Assembly (NCBI GenBank): GCA_030267565.1
Contig: BRXU01000002.1
Location: 1,736,001-1,800,000, forward strand
From: Pleodorina starrii
Taxonomy: Eukaryota; Chlorophyta; Chlorophyceae; Chlamydomonadales; Volvocaceae
Direction: 5' to 3'
Length of the DNA stretch: 64,000 nt
Shown in pieces: positions 36,821 through 48,425 of the stretch. Position 1 is the stretch's first letter. Each line of letters opens with the position of its first letter. The position numbers and the translations under genes are program-made. The notes beneath the pieces are model-generated. The model did not search any database. It had not been told where the DNA came from and saw only the letters and a list, made by a program, of their open reading frames with translations.

Positions 36821-39800
36821 GTCCATTGTAGATAAAGTCTTTGCTCTTTGGCTCTTTGTACATAACTTTGCGCTAATTCATTCCAAAAATAATAGCGTTT
36901 TGTATATACAGCAAATATTCCCCATGTGTCCCGCTAAAATTTCAGTCAGCGCGTCAGCGCCACTCCCACGGGTTTCGCGTAAACTCGCGTCGACGAACAG
37001 CCCAAGAACCCTAAATTGTGCTCTTGCTGCGTGCTCTCCCACATACATTAGTGTTTGATTTGCGATGATACTATCACACTATGTATTACAAAGCATGTAT
37101 GCATTATTTCACCTGTAAGTTGCGAGATCCTCTAGCGATTACGTCTGATTAGCTCTACGTGAACCTTCGTGAGCGCAAGCGTCCAAACATGAACAGTGTT
37201 GACGCCTGCTTTCAACCAAGCCACGCTCGCCACAGCTTCATAAACCCTTGTCTGGTGGCGCCAGGCAGCGCTGCAAAGGCAACCCATGTTTTAACGTAGC
37301 AGAAGGACATGCCCTGGCTTGAGGGGGACTGCCGTAGCTGGCCTGGCGCAGCTCTCCCCTCCGCCCTCTCTCAGCTCCCTCCTGAAAAACCTTGCGACTT
37401 GGGACTTGTTCGGAACCGGTCCTGCAAAAGCCTCCAGGAACCCGGAGTTCAGTCTGGGCACGGTTACAATTTCTAAGCCCTCTCAGTTTACACCACGAGA
37501 CCCCAAACCATATTATACGTTTATACCCCGACAAGCGCAAGTACCCTCAGGCCCCTATACAGGTACAGTGCCCCCCAGCCATTGAGCCATAGCCCTGCTC
37601 CGCCGCAGCTGCATCGCACACGAGATGAGAACGACGAGCAGGCAGCGCCACGGACGGGGCCGGCTATCGGTCAGACCATCCCCGCGTCGTCCTACCGTCG
37701 CCCCCCCGCCGCCCTCCGTTGGCGTCAGCGGCACTGCCAACCGCCAACCCATAACGACCTGCAGCACACCTGTCCGCCTCCACCGGCCCCCGACACCCCT
37801 CCCCCCCAACCGGTACGCAGCGCAAATCGATGCACCGCAACGTCTCCCGCCCAGCCCCTGGGGTCTGCCCGCAATGCCGCCAGCAGCCTTCGGAACGCAC
37901 AGGGACGACCTCACCCACCCACCCTCCCGCCATTGCCGCCATGTCCCATAGACCCCCCTGTCAGTGCCTGCTTGCCACCGCCGCCGCCACCGCCACCGCC
38001 ACCGCTGCCACCTCTCTCCTCCCCTCTTTGTCACCCTGCGGGCCACCCCGAGGGCCCCTGAGGGCAGGCTGCCCTCCTCCAACCAGTTGTTGTCGTCGCA
38101 GTGGGCTCCGGCCCCGGCCAGTGTCCGGCCAGTGTCGAATCCCCCCAAGAGGGCCGCCAAGCCAGGGTAGGCCGAGCCAGGCGGTGCGGGGCACTCGGGA
38201 CGTCGAGCCCTCTTCGTTTCCGCAGCTGCCCAACCCATTTCCCGCCACAAATTATCAAGGGCGGCAAGGGCGGATGCCGTACTTCGAAATCAAATGCGCC
38301 TACGGTATTTATGAACACGACGAACAGTAGCCACCCCCAAGACCTTTTACCCCATCCTCACCTTTGCCGTGTCCGTCTCCTAACCCACCTCTACTATCGC
38401 ACTAATAGCCGTATCACGCACACGCACACGCCAGGCCGCGCCCTATCTCGCGGTGTGCAGCAGCCCCCCTCTTTATTAACCCCCTGTCTTCCTCCCTCCC
38501 TCCCTTCCTCCCTCCCGGGTAGCCCTCGTGTCGCAGCCAGCCCGTGTGGGCCCTTCATCCCGACCACCCGGAATCGCACCACCACCACCACCACCACCAC
38601 CACCACCATATCATCATCATCATCACCCATGAATGGCGCGTGCATCAGTGCGTGTGCCATGTGTATGTCCGCCGCCCGCCCATGTCCCCTCACGTTTCCT
38701 CGCTCGCTCGCGGGAAGGGAAGGGAAGGAACTCCCCAACAGAAAGACCCCCTCGGGCGGTTTGTTGGTCAAAGCGGGTCCCACCCCCGCCCCTGCCCCCC
38801 CCCTCCCCGCCGTCACACAGCGCCAAACGATCAAGCGCAAGTGGGTCGCCCGCTGAGTCACTTGCCTCCCCCGCCCCCCCCCCCAAAGCGCCCCCAAGCC
38901 CGCATCGCCGTACCTCACCGGGCGACCCCCCCCCCATGTATTGAAACCCTACCTACCTACCTTCCTTCCCACCATCCATGTACAGAAGCGCCCACTCGCT
39001 CCCTCAGTCCCTCCGTTCCCGTTTGTGATGTGAGGTCCACAAGAGGGCCCCAAGACCCCCACGAGGACGTCAGTCCTGACCCCTGCGACACCTCCCGAGG
39101 GCGGCCCCGTGCCCCGCAGCGCAACCTCCCACCCACCCTCACACCCACACCGGGCGCATGAGGTCCGACCCCCCAGGGGCTAGACCCACCCCCGCAGGTG
39201 CTGCCACCGTCCAATCAACCCTTTAGGAATGAACGATAGCTTATTTCGATTCTCCCCCTACCGCCGCCCCACCCACAATTGTGGCCGCCGCCGTCGGTGG
39301 GCGTCATCCAATCAAGCCGCCGGTGTGCTGTTCGCACACACAGACAAACACAACCACGGGCACAGCTGCACAGTACGTGCAAAAAATATATTCAGTGTTG
39401 CCTCCCCTCCCCCTCCCCTCCGGGAACACTCCGGGGGCAGGGAGGGAGGCGCTTGCCGTGCAGCAGAGGAGGGCTTGAGATGTCGCAAACACGCGTGTGC
39501 GAATGGCGTAGCCACGCATGGGACACAGGGGGGCAGAGGAAGACACACCCACCCTAAACACGGGGCGGCGGCAGAGGGAGGGCAGCGGAGGCCGGGGGAC
39601 CCATTTGCGGCGGCGCCCGCTGAAGGCCTCGAACCCCGCGGCCCCTGTTCCACTCGGCTTCGGTCGCGGCCTCACCTCCGCGCCACCCCCTACCGCCTCT
39701 CCCCCCTTCTTGCCCCTTTCAGCCATTAAAAGGCCTCAACTCGCCCGCCCGCCCGCCCAACTCGCCCGCCCTCACGCACCTGGCAAATGGCCCTGACACC

Positions 39801-41109
39801 CAGAAACAAGAAACCGTGAGACAACCGATTATTATTTAAATCCGACCAACTGACCAAAGCAAGTCAGTGGGAGGGGCCGCAAGTCACCCTTCTCAATCCA
39901 AATCACATTTGGCAAAGACCGCTCCGCGAACGGCATGTGCATGTGTGTGCATGTGCGTGTGCGTGTTGGGAGGGGTGCAAAGCGCGGCAACGGCGGCAGC
40001 TGGAGGCTTGTGGGGTCCCCCATCAGGGGTGAGGCCTCAGTCGGGAGGCAGCCAGCCCCCCCAGAGGCGACACCACGACACCGAAGGCGCCCTCCGTCGA
40101 AGGCGACCCGTGGGGGGGTGGCTCTCTTCCAACCTCCTCCAGCCTCGCCTGCCCCAAAAAGATGGGGTCCATGGAGCCCCACGCCACCAGCGAACTGGAC
40201 TGCACTGACCGGGCATCACCGCAGCGGACCCGCGGACTGCCCGTCCCGACCCCGGCCCCGACCCCGAGAATAAGCACACCGAGCATTAGGGAACGAAGAA
40301 GGAGGGACAAGGACACCCACCGCCCATCCACTCGTCCAACCCTCCGTCGCACCGCTCGCAGCAGCTGCCGGTAGGGCTGCCGCACCCGCCCTGCCCTCAA
40401 CCCCCGCCACTCCGCCTGCCTGCCTGCTCGCCGCCGGACACACACCCACACACATATTCAAACCACCACACCGTTAAAAGTTGGTTGAATTTAAAAGAGG
40501 TTTGCGTTCCCAACCCAACCGCGGAAACGCAAAAGCTTATTATACAGTCACGATCCCCGCGACCCACCCGAACAAAGCAAACGCAGTTCCATTAACCGCT
40601 GCTGTCGCTGCTGCCACCGCCGCCCCCGCTGCTGCTGCCACCGCCGCCCCCGCTGCTGCCGCTGCTGCCACCGCCGCTGCTGCTGCCACAGTCCGAAGCC
40701 CCCGCGCGTGTATCGCCCCACCCACCCACAACACAGCCTCGCGCCACGGCACCTCCGCGCCCCGGATCAAACTACCTCCAGGGGGGGGTGCTCCAAGGGG
40801 GGGGGGCTGCAGGCCATCCGCCTCGTCTCTCTCGCGCGCGCGAGGCGCCTCCACACGCCACCCATCCCGCGAGGCTCCGCAGGACCTTCAAAAGACGCTG
40901 GATTGGGGTTGGAATCCAACCAGGATCCACGACTATATAGGATCCAGATTTCCACCGAAACATACTGGATCCAGGATCCTGGATTTGCAATCCATACCAC
41001 CAGCTCAACACTACTAAAATCCGTTGACTGGAAAGCAATGTCACCAGAGAGCAAGATCAGATATGGACATCCCCACAGGCCCAGTGCCGCCGACCACACG
41101 GGGACCGGG

Positions 41110-41150
41110 GTTTTAGGGTTTAGGGTTGGTTTTAGGGTTTTAGGGGGGGC
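41110..41150 (+). repeat. Interstitial telomere-like repeat (TTTTAGGG type)
   Basis: About five degenerate units reading GTTTTAGGGTTTAGGGTTGG and onward. TTTTAGGG is the telomere unit of Chlamydomonas and relatives. The tract is too short and degenerate to be a chromosome end. Confidence 0.75.
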
Positions 41151-41824
41151 GCCCCCGTACGGGACGGGACGGAAGAGTCACACACAAAATCCCTCCCCCC
41201 GAACGATGTGGTCACACTCGCCGACGCCCGTTAGGAGCCGCCGGCGGTGGGCCCTATCCCGCCCGCCGTCATCCGTACGCGTACGACAAAGCATTGCGCT
41301 ACACCCATCCGATCTGGCAGCGGCCCATGTGTATGTGTGTGACTGCGTGCGACACCACAACGCCCTCTGCTGAAAAATCCCCGCGCAATCAGCGGCCATG
41401 AATGACGAATGCTGTTGAATGTGGCAACATAGCGGGTTGATCGTTTCTTTCCTTCCCCCTGAGATCGTCTCCTGAATGGAGCTTCAATGGCCGCCCGCCC
41501 AAATGTGGGCCGCGGCGCACTCTCCCCTCTCCCCAACACAGAACGTGTGGTGCCGGTGCCGGTGCCACGACGCGCCCCGCCGCGGGAGCCGACGGGGGGC
41601 ACACCGCAAAGCACACCACAGCACCACAGCACACCACAAATCCTGACAGTCGGGCCAGAGCGAGTCCGTTGAGGCGCTGTCAAACACTTCCCCCCTCCCC
41701 CCGCGCCGTTACGGGTAAAACAAGCTCCCGGCAAAACATAAACCGCCCCCCCGGCGCCACGTTCCAACCCAACCGCCTCGCGGCTCGGATGCGCGGCGCG
41801 GCACCGGACCCAACCCACCTTATT

Positions 41825-41829
41825 TTACA
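41825..41829 (-). promoter_or_regulatory. Likely TGTAA polyadenylation signal of the LRR gene
   Basis: Minus-strand TGTAA about 380 bases beyond the TGA stop at 42208. It is the first such signal downstream of the gene. Confidence 0.45.
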
Positions 41830-42207
41830 CACATCACCACATCATCACCACATCATCACCACGTACAGAGGCCAGCGCCCGCAACCAGCTCAGCTCAGCT
41901 CAGCTCGTCTCGCCTCAGATCCCTTTTCGCTGCGCCGCGGGGGCTCCGTCAATCACTGACGCCAAAACGCCCTCCCCGCCTTCCTTCCTTCCTCCCCCTC
42001 ATCAGTCCCTCCCTCCCTCCTCTCCTCGCTCCTGCTGTCCCGTCAATCACCCGCCTTAGCGCAGAGCAGAGCAGAGCAGAGCAGGGAAGGGCCAAGGGAC
42101 ACGCGCTGCTGGTGCTGCTGGTACTGCGCAGCAACCGCCATCCCGGAAACGCCAAACAGACCGTGACACACCACCTCACACCACATCACGTCACACCAGA
42201 CCAGATG

Positions 42208-45200
42208 TCAACACCACCTGTCAAAGAGCGCGTCCGCGTCATCAAGCGGCGGCAGCACGGGCCAGCCCTCGTCGGGCCCCGCTCCAGCCCCGCTGCCGCT
42301 GCCACTGCCGCTGCTGCTCCCGCCCTGCTGCGGCTGCTGCTGGGGCTGTTGCTGCGGCTGCTGTTGCTGTTGCTGCTGCTGTTGCTGCAGCGCGAGGCTG
42401 TGCAGCGTGGCTGTGCCACTGCCCCCCACCACCACAAGCTGCGGCCGCTGCTGCCACAGCCGGGCTACCGCGGGTGGCGGCAGGGGGCAGTGCACCACCA
42501 CCAGTCGCTCCAGGCAGGGCATGCACATGGCCAGGAAGAGGGCCTGGTCGGGGAGCAGGTTGCGCCTGGAGGGGAACGGCGGAGGGAGGAGGCGGGCGGA
42601 CGGAGAGGGGAGCGGAGCGGAGGGGGATAAAAAGAAGATACCGCAGCGGAGGGGGAGTGGAGGGATGCAACGAGTTGGGTTCATGTCGGAGGAGGTCTAT
42701 GGTGAGCGACATTGACGCGGGGGCGGGTGGGAGCGGTGTAGAAACACGCTCGCCCCTAGTCTCGACACGGCCCCCCACTCAAACTCCATCCCCTTCAAAC
42801 GCCCTCGCTCCCTCCCGCTGCTGCTCACCGGGACAGGTCCAGGTACCGCACCGCGCGCAACCGCGCCAGCGCCGCCACCGTGTACGACCGCAGCGGCTCC
42901 TTGGCCGCCACCGCCGCCGCCGTCGCCGCCGCCGCCGCCGCCCAACCCGTCACCACCGCCGCGCCCGCGCCCCCTCCACCCCCACCAGCACCCCCACCAC
43001 CTCCTCCTCCTCCCCCTCCGCCGCCGCCGGCCTCCACCGCCGGCGGCGGCTCCGAAACATCCAGCTCGCGGAGACCCGGCAGCGTCGCCAGCGACTCTAT
43101 CAGCTGGTACGGCAGCGACGACAGGTTTCGGAGCACCAGCGCCGTCAGCTGTGTCAGTTGCGGCAGCACGGGCAGGTACTTGGCCCAGTGGTCGTGCTGC
43201 GGACTGAGCGCCAGGCGGCGCAGCGACGGGATGCGCGCCAGCGCCGCGACGCCCTCGTCGCACACCCAGGTGGCGCGAAGGTCCATGGCCGTGAGGCCGG
43301 GGGTGGCGATGAGCAGCGGCAGGCAGCGAGCCAGCTGCATGTTGTTGAAGGACCAGTTGCGCTGAATGTCCAGGACCTGCGGCAGCAAGAAAAAAGATAC
43401 CGCAGCGAAGGTACGGCGAGTCGGTGGGTGGGTGGGTGGCGCCGGTGGGTTGGTGTGTCGATGGGCCAGGTGGGGCAGGAGGGGGTCGGTGGGGAGGAAG
43501 GCATGATCCTGAAAAGATGTGTATCTACTGCGGCGCACACGCGCTACCACACGCGCTATACCACCATACCGCCCCGCCCCCGCATACTCGCAGCCTCCCT
43601 CCCCTCCCCCTAACGCCGTCCTCGTCTCCGCTGCGGTATCCTTTTCTACCCCTCCCCCCCCTCCCCTCCCCTCCCACCGCTGCCGCCTCCTGGAACCCAT
43701 CTCCGCCCTAAAACCCTAAAACCCTGAAAACCCCTAAAACCCTGAAACTCTACCACCAACCTGCAGCCCCCGCAGCGCCGGCAGCAGCACCGCCAGTGTC
43801 TCCCCAGTGACCTCCACCGTGTCGCGCAGCACCAGCCGCGTCAGCCCGCTCAGCGCCGACAGCTGCCTCAGGCCGCTGTCCGTCACCTCCTCCCGCACCA
43901 GCGCCAAGCTGCGCAAGCCCCCCAGCAGCCGCGCCGCGTGACCCAGCCCCTCGTCCCGCACGCGCGTGTGGCCCAACTCCAACGTCCGCAGGACCGGCAG
44001 GTCCGCCAGCGGCAGCAGGCCCTTGTCCGACAGTCGTACGACGCCGTACAACGACAGGTGCCGCAGCAGCGTCAGCGCGCGCAGCGCCTCCATTCCCTGG
44101 TTCGTCAGCTTGCGGCAGCCTCGGAGCGACAGACAGGTCAGCCCCCGGAGGTTGGCCAGCGGCGCCAGGCCGCGGTTGGTGATGGACATGCAGTCGCGCA
44201 GCGTCAGGCGGGTGAGGGAGGTGATGCGGCAGGCGGACGCCAGACCGCGGTTGCTGACCCAGGGCCGCGCGCGGTCATCACCGAGCGTGAGGGTGTGCAG
44301 GTGCGGCGCGGCGGCGGAGCGGGACAGCACCAGCAGGTCGCGGTTGCGGATGTTGGCGCAGTGGTCCAGGTGCAGCGCGCGCAGCGAGCCGAAGCGCGTG
44401 GTGATGGCGCGGACCTTCATGACGGCCGGGGAGAGACACTCCAGGTGCGCGTCCACGACGCTGCGCCAGTGGCGGCACACGCGCCGCAGGCACGGCGCCA
44501 GCGACGGCAGCGCGCCGCCGTCCGCCAGCACCGCCATCACTCGCGCCAGCAGGCCCGCCGTCAGGGAGGCCCAGGAGGAGGCCGTCTCGCAAAAGGGCAG
44601 GTTGGGACTCACGGTCTCGTCGTCAGAGTCGCCGACGGCGGCGCTGCCGCCGGCGTCGGAGCTGGCGCCGTCGTACAAGTCGTACATGTCCTCGCCGATG
44701 TCCGTGGCGGAGCTGTCGCCGCCGCAGCCGCCGTTGCCGGCGGCGGCGGTGAGGACGGCGGTGATGGAGCCGCCGCCGCTGGTGGCAGCTGCGCTGAGCG
44801 GTCCGAGGGAGGAGCCGCTTGCGGGCTCCTGGAGACTGCTTCCGGACAGCATCATGCAGGCAGAGGAGCCGGAGGAGTTGGCCGAGCAATGGGAGTCCGA
44901 GGCACCTGCCGCCCTGGAGCCGGCGGCCGTGGCGCGGATGGCAACGACCGTTGGTGGCAGGGCTGTCGTTGCCGCCGCCGCGGTCGAGAGCTGCTGCATG
45001 GCGCACGACGTCCGCTGGTGGTGTTGCGGAGGCCGAGGCGCTGCCGTCATGGCGGCCTGCGCCTGCATCTGCGCGAGGGCCAGTTGCTGCTGCTGCTGCT
45101 GCTGCTGCTGGCGCTGCTGCTGCTGCCCTTGGTGGTGAAGCTGAAGCATGCGCTGCTGCAGCAGCTGCTGCTGCGCCAGCTGTTGTTGCATCTGGTGCAC

Positions 45201-45595
45201 CAGTTGCAGGTGCTGGAGTTGCTCTTGCTGCAGCAATTGGTGCTGCTGCTGTTGCTGGCCGTGCCTCTGCAGCCTTTGCTGCTGCTGTTGTTGTTGCTGG
45301 TGGAGAAGTAGTTGCTGCAGCTCCGCGGCAGTGAAGGCCGCGGCCGGACCCGCGACGGGCTGGAAGCGTGGCGCGACCACCGCCCCCACAGCGACCCGCG
45401 CGGCCTCCCCGGCGGCTGCTACTGCTGCAACTGTCGCTGCAGCTGCAGCGAGCGCGGGGACGGCCAGAACGTCACTGGCCACCCCGCCAGCGTGTTGCAA
45501 CAGGAGTTGGTGCTCCGGAAGGGCGCCAGCGTGCCCGGCAGCAGCGGGGACTGCGCCAACAGCATGCGTGCGTTGCCGATTACGCTGCTGGAGGA

Positions 45596-45629
<34 letters not shown>

Positions 45630-46022
45630 TTGTTGTTGCTGAAGTTGCAATTGATTTTGATGCTGATGTTGCTGCAGGTTCGCTGCGCCATAGGGGCCAG
45701 CGGCCGGCTCGTTCAGGCGGAGCTGGTACATCTGCAGCAGTCGCGTCTCCAAGTGTTGTTCCTGCCGCGCTTGCCGCGCGATGTGGAGCGCTGCGCGGCC
45801 AGCTGAGCCAAACTGGTGCCTCTGGCCTATCGGTACATTGTAGCCAGCCCGCGGCGCGGCGAGAGCGGCAAGATGCCCCAACTCCTGAACTACCAATTGG
45901 CCCCTGCTGCCGGGCGCGCCCATCCCCGCTGACGCGGCTCCATTTAAAACCTGCTGCCAGCCTGCAGAACCCAAGGCTGCTTGGTGCGCTCCAGCGGGGC
46001 CGCCTGCTCTGCGCTCGGCCAT
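42208..46022 (-). CDS. F-box-like leucine-rich-repeat protein
   Basis: A 1055-residue protein, exons 43761-46022, 42829-43376 and 42208-42565, phases 0 and 2. Residues about 110-310 are rich in Gln runs. Around 470-530 lies an F-box-like segment (SLAPCLRRVCRHWRSVVDAH). From about 535 leucine-rich repeats of the cysteine-containing/AMN1 type follow (SLTRLTLRDCMSITNRGL, GLTCLSLRGCRKLTNQGM), continuing in exons 2 and 3. Exon 2 has a Gly run of about 20 residues and an Ala run between repeats; the C-terminus has another Gln run and an acidic end. F-box/LRR proteins select substrates for SCF ubiquitin ligases; the F-box here is weak, so a plain LRR scaffold is the alternative. Intron 1 holds telomere-like repeats and two oppositely oriented copies of the GATACCGCAGCG motif. 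Confidence 0.8.
43706..43747 (-). repeat. Interstitial telomere-like repeat in LRR intron 1
   Basis: Five units of CCCTAAAA, some with G for T, immediately downstream of the exon 1 donor. On the gene's strand it reads TTTTAGGG. Such tracts are scattered elsewhere as single or double units (about 11835, 54088, 58020). Confidence 0.75.
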
Positions 46023-48425
46023 GCAACCTGTAATAATTACGCGAGCCGAGCGCTCAGACCCCTCCAGCCAACATACTTATGGATAACATTTGCTATGCAT
46101 CACAGTAGTAGTATGCACGACTGGTGTTTGCAGAAGTTAGGCGCGGTGGGTGTATGGCTCAACTTCTCTGAAACTTGTAAGACGTGAGCGGCCGCCCGGC
46201 GTACACTGTAGACTGCCAGGAATTTCTAGCCTATACACAATTCCAGGTCGTTGTGAAGCGGATAGTATCCAACTCACCCGGCTAAGACCCGCCACGTATG
46301 ACGGTTCGAGCAGTCCGAGAGGGACGCAACGTTCTGCTCAGCTGCAGGCAAGCTCCTTCGCTCCCGTTAAAACTGGAATGGCTTCTAAAATCCAAGAGCC
46401 TTGAAAAACAAGGCTTTTGCAAGACCGAAGAAAGCAAGAGAGCGACAGGCCTGGCGACAGGTAAGAAGTGTACTTTACAAGCAGGATGAAAATTGAACCG
46501 GAAATGGGTCAGGCGAAAGAAGTCGCCGTGCCTTGACGTCGTTAGTACAGTGGGAAAAGCAGGCGTAAGGGCCAACTTCCAAAGTAGCAAGGACTAAGGC
46601 AGCCTTTTAGCATGAACAATAAATCGCTTTATCTCTACCTGGATGTTTACGTGCAGAACAGTCCAGGCATGCCGACTTTACAAGCTAAAGCTGTCGTACA
46701 TGATTTGTCATTCTTCCGGAGCGTGGACCGCCTGACTCGGCTTTGCGTAATCCTGGCGCCCTCCCAAGGCGTGCAATTTCCTATCCAGCTGCGAGTGCAT
46801 ATGTCCCGCAGCAAAACGCTGCACCACCGCGGCGCCGCGCACAGAGCCCTCCTAGCGTTCCTCCTGGGACGTAGCTTCCAAATCTTCGAGACGCAAGGTG
46901 AATGGGCTCAGATTGGCTACTTCATTCCACTGGCTTTCGATACGCCCCAACGCGCTATCGCGCGCGCCATACTGATGTGGGCAGTGAGATACTCGTCACC
47001 GATGCGAAAATCTTCACCAAGCGCAGCGGGCTTCCACGCGCCATCGTGCACCCTGACGCCTCTAAGGAACATCCAAAGTTACCGGCTGCCAGCCCGAGCC
47101 CACGGACGACGGGTCCAGGACTCCAGCTCCGCTTTAGTTCCTTGTACACCCGTTCCCCGAGCTTTCAAGGGCCAAGAATCCTCAAACCAACCCCAAACAG
47201 AGCAAAAGGCAGCAGCCTGACGTGGCAGATTTTTAGCATCCTGAAACGTCACGCGCACCCGTCCCCTTTCGTCTCCTTTCCTTCGCTGCGGTATCTTCTT
47301 TTCTACCGCCCTCTTGGCCGGGCGGAGCTCTCCGCGGCTCTGCCTTGCGTCCCTGCTGGGTGACCCGGGTTGTAGCTCCCCGGCATCGCGCCTGGCCTGT
47401 GCGGCATGTGGATGCGCCAGCTGCTGTGCCGCAACTGAGGCAGTCCATCCATCCATCGGGGTCGGCGGCCAAAGGGCCCTTTCCTCTTTCCCCTGTCAAC
47501 CCGGCTGCAGGTACTCGAGCAGAAGAGCAGGGCAGGGCACCGGTACACACACAAACGCACAAACACGCGCGAGAGCCAGAAAGGTGGGCACTTCCCGTTG
47601 TGGACGTCTGTCCCCTCGCCGCTGAAGGTGTGGCTCCCTTTCTCCAGGGAGGGGGCGGCGGCGTCCAAAAGGCGTCTCTCAACAGCACCAACAACCGCAC
47701 ACGCCACAAAAAAGGCCCGGCCAACTCACACAGCGAACTGTCCTCATGGTGCAAGCGCTGTCCCCACGTAACGTAACGTAACGTAACAGCAGCAGCAGGG
47801 CAACAACAACACGGCGACAACAAGGGAATAGTGGTGTTGAAGCCATAGCCCGCCCGGCGTACAGGCACTACGCGGGCAACACGCCACGCCGCATGCCGGC
47901 GGCCCCTGCCCTGCCCCCCGCCGCCGCGGCCCCCCCCCGCGCACCGTAGCGGTGTCCCCTCTCCCGCTCTCCCAACCCCCTCCGACCCCTCCCCGCCAAG
48001 CTCCGTCCTGTGCTCCTGCCTGCCGCGACTCGGGGCGCCAAATAACAACAACAACAACAACCCGCTGCAACAACCACAACACCAGCGCTGCGTCAACAGT
48101 TCAATGCGGGCGACGCCTCCTCCTCCTCCTCCTCCTCCTCCTCCTGCAGATCAGTACCGACATACCAAGATGCTAGAAACGTCGATGTGGGAAAAGCGCT
48201 AGCCCTCCCTCCATCCGCACCCCCACATCTCCACATCTGGCAATCATCCATCCCTCTTCCAACCATCCCTCTTCCATCCATCCCTCTTCCATCCACCCTT
48301 ATCAACGAGAGCGGGGCCAGGGGTCAGAAGCAACCAACAACCGGGAAGCTGTAAGAATCCGTTCACCCCCTCCGCTCCCTCCCCTCCCTTGCCCCTTGTC
48401 CCTTCCCCTGACCCCCTCCTCGCCC
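46023..48425. other. Gap between the LRR and Spinster-like genes
   Basis: The left end is the LRR promoter. A 202-codon plus-strand frame (46612-47220) has no recognisable domain. A copy of the dispersed CGCTGCGGTATC motif lies at 47284-47295. Also seen: AACGT units near 47766-47787 and a CTC triplet run at 48117-48145. The right end should be the 3' region of the Spinster-like gene, but no TGTAA was found there. Confidence 0.4.

Larger units (their letters stand above)
36821..42207. other. Gene-poor 5.4-kb gap
   Basis: No convincing exon was found on either strand. Contents: AT-richer DNA to about 37200; C-rich low-complexity DNA 37600-40450; a CAC/ATC triplet run at 38578-38627; a GCTGCTGCCACCGCC-type minisatellite at 40595-40690; overlapping GGATCC-rich short repeats at 40900-40990; telomere-like repeats at 41110-41150. 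The right end is the 3' region of the LRR gene. Long frames here are biased-composition artefacts. Confidence 0.4.

Noticed and set aside
37555..38250. 231-codon minus-strand frame and overlapping plus frames
   Set aside because: Low-complexity Gly/Arg/Trp or Pro-rich products with several equally long frames overlapping, which points to composition bias.
46200..46350. Group II intron-like 3' end (GTATGACGGTTCGAGCAG)
   Set aside because: The tail superficially resembles a domain V ending, but the AGC triad, GAAA tetraloop and paired stem are missing.
46612..47220. 202-codon plus-strand frame
   Set aside because: No family resemblance, no hydrophobic or repeat pattern, no splice context. Likely chance.
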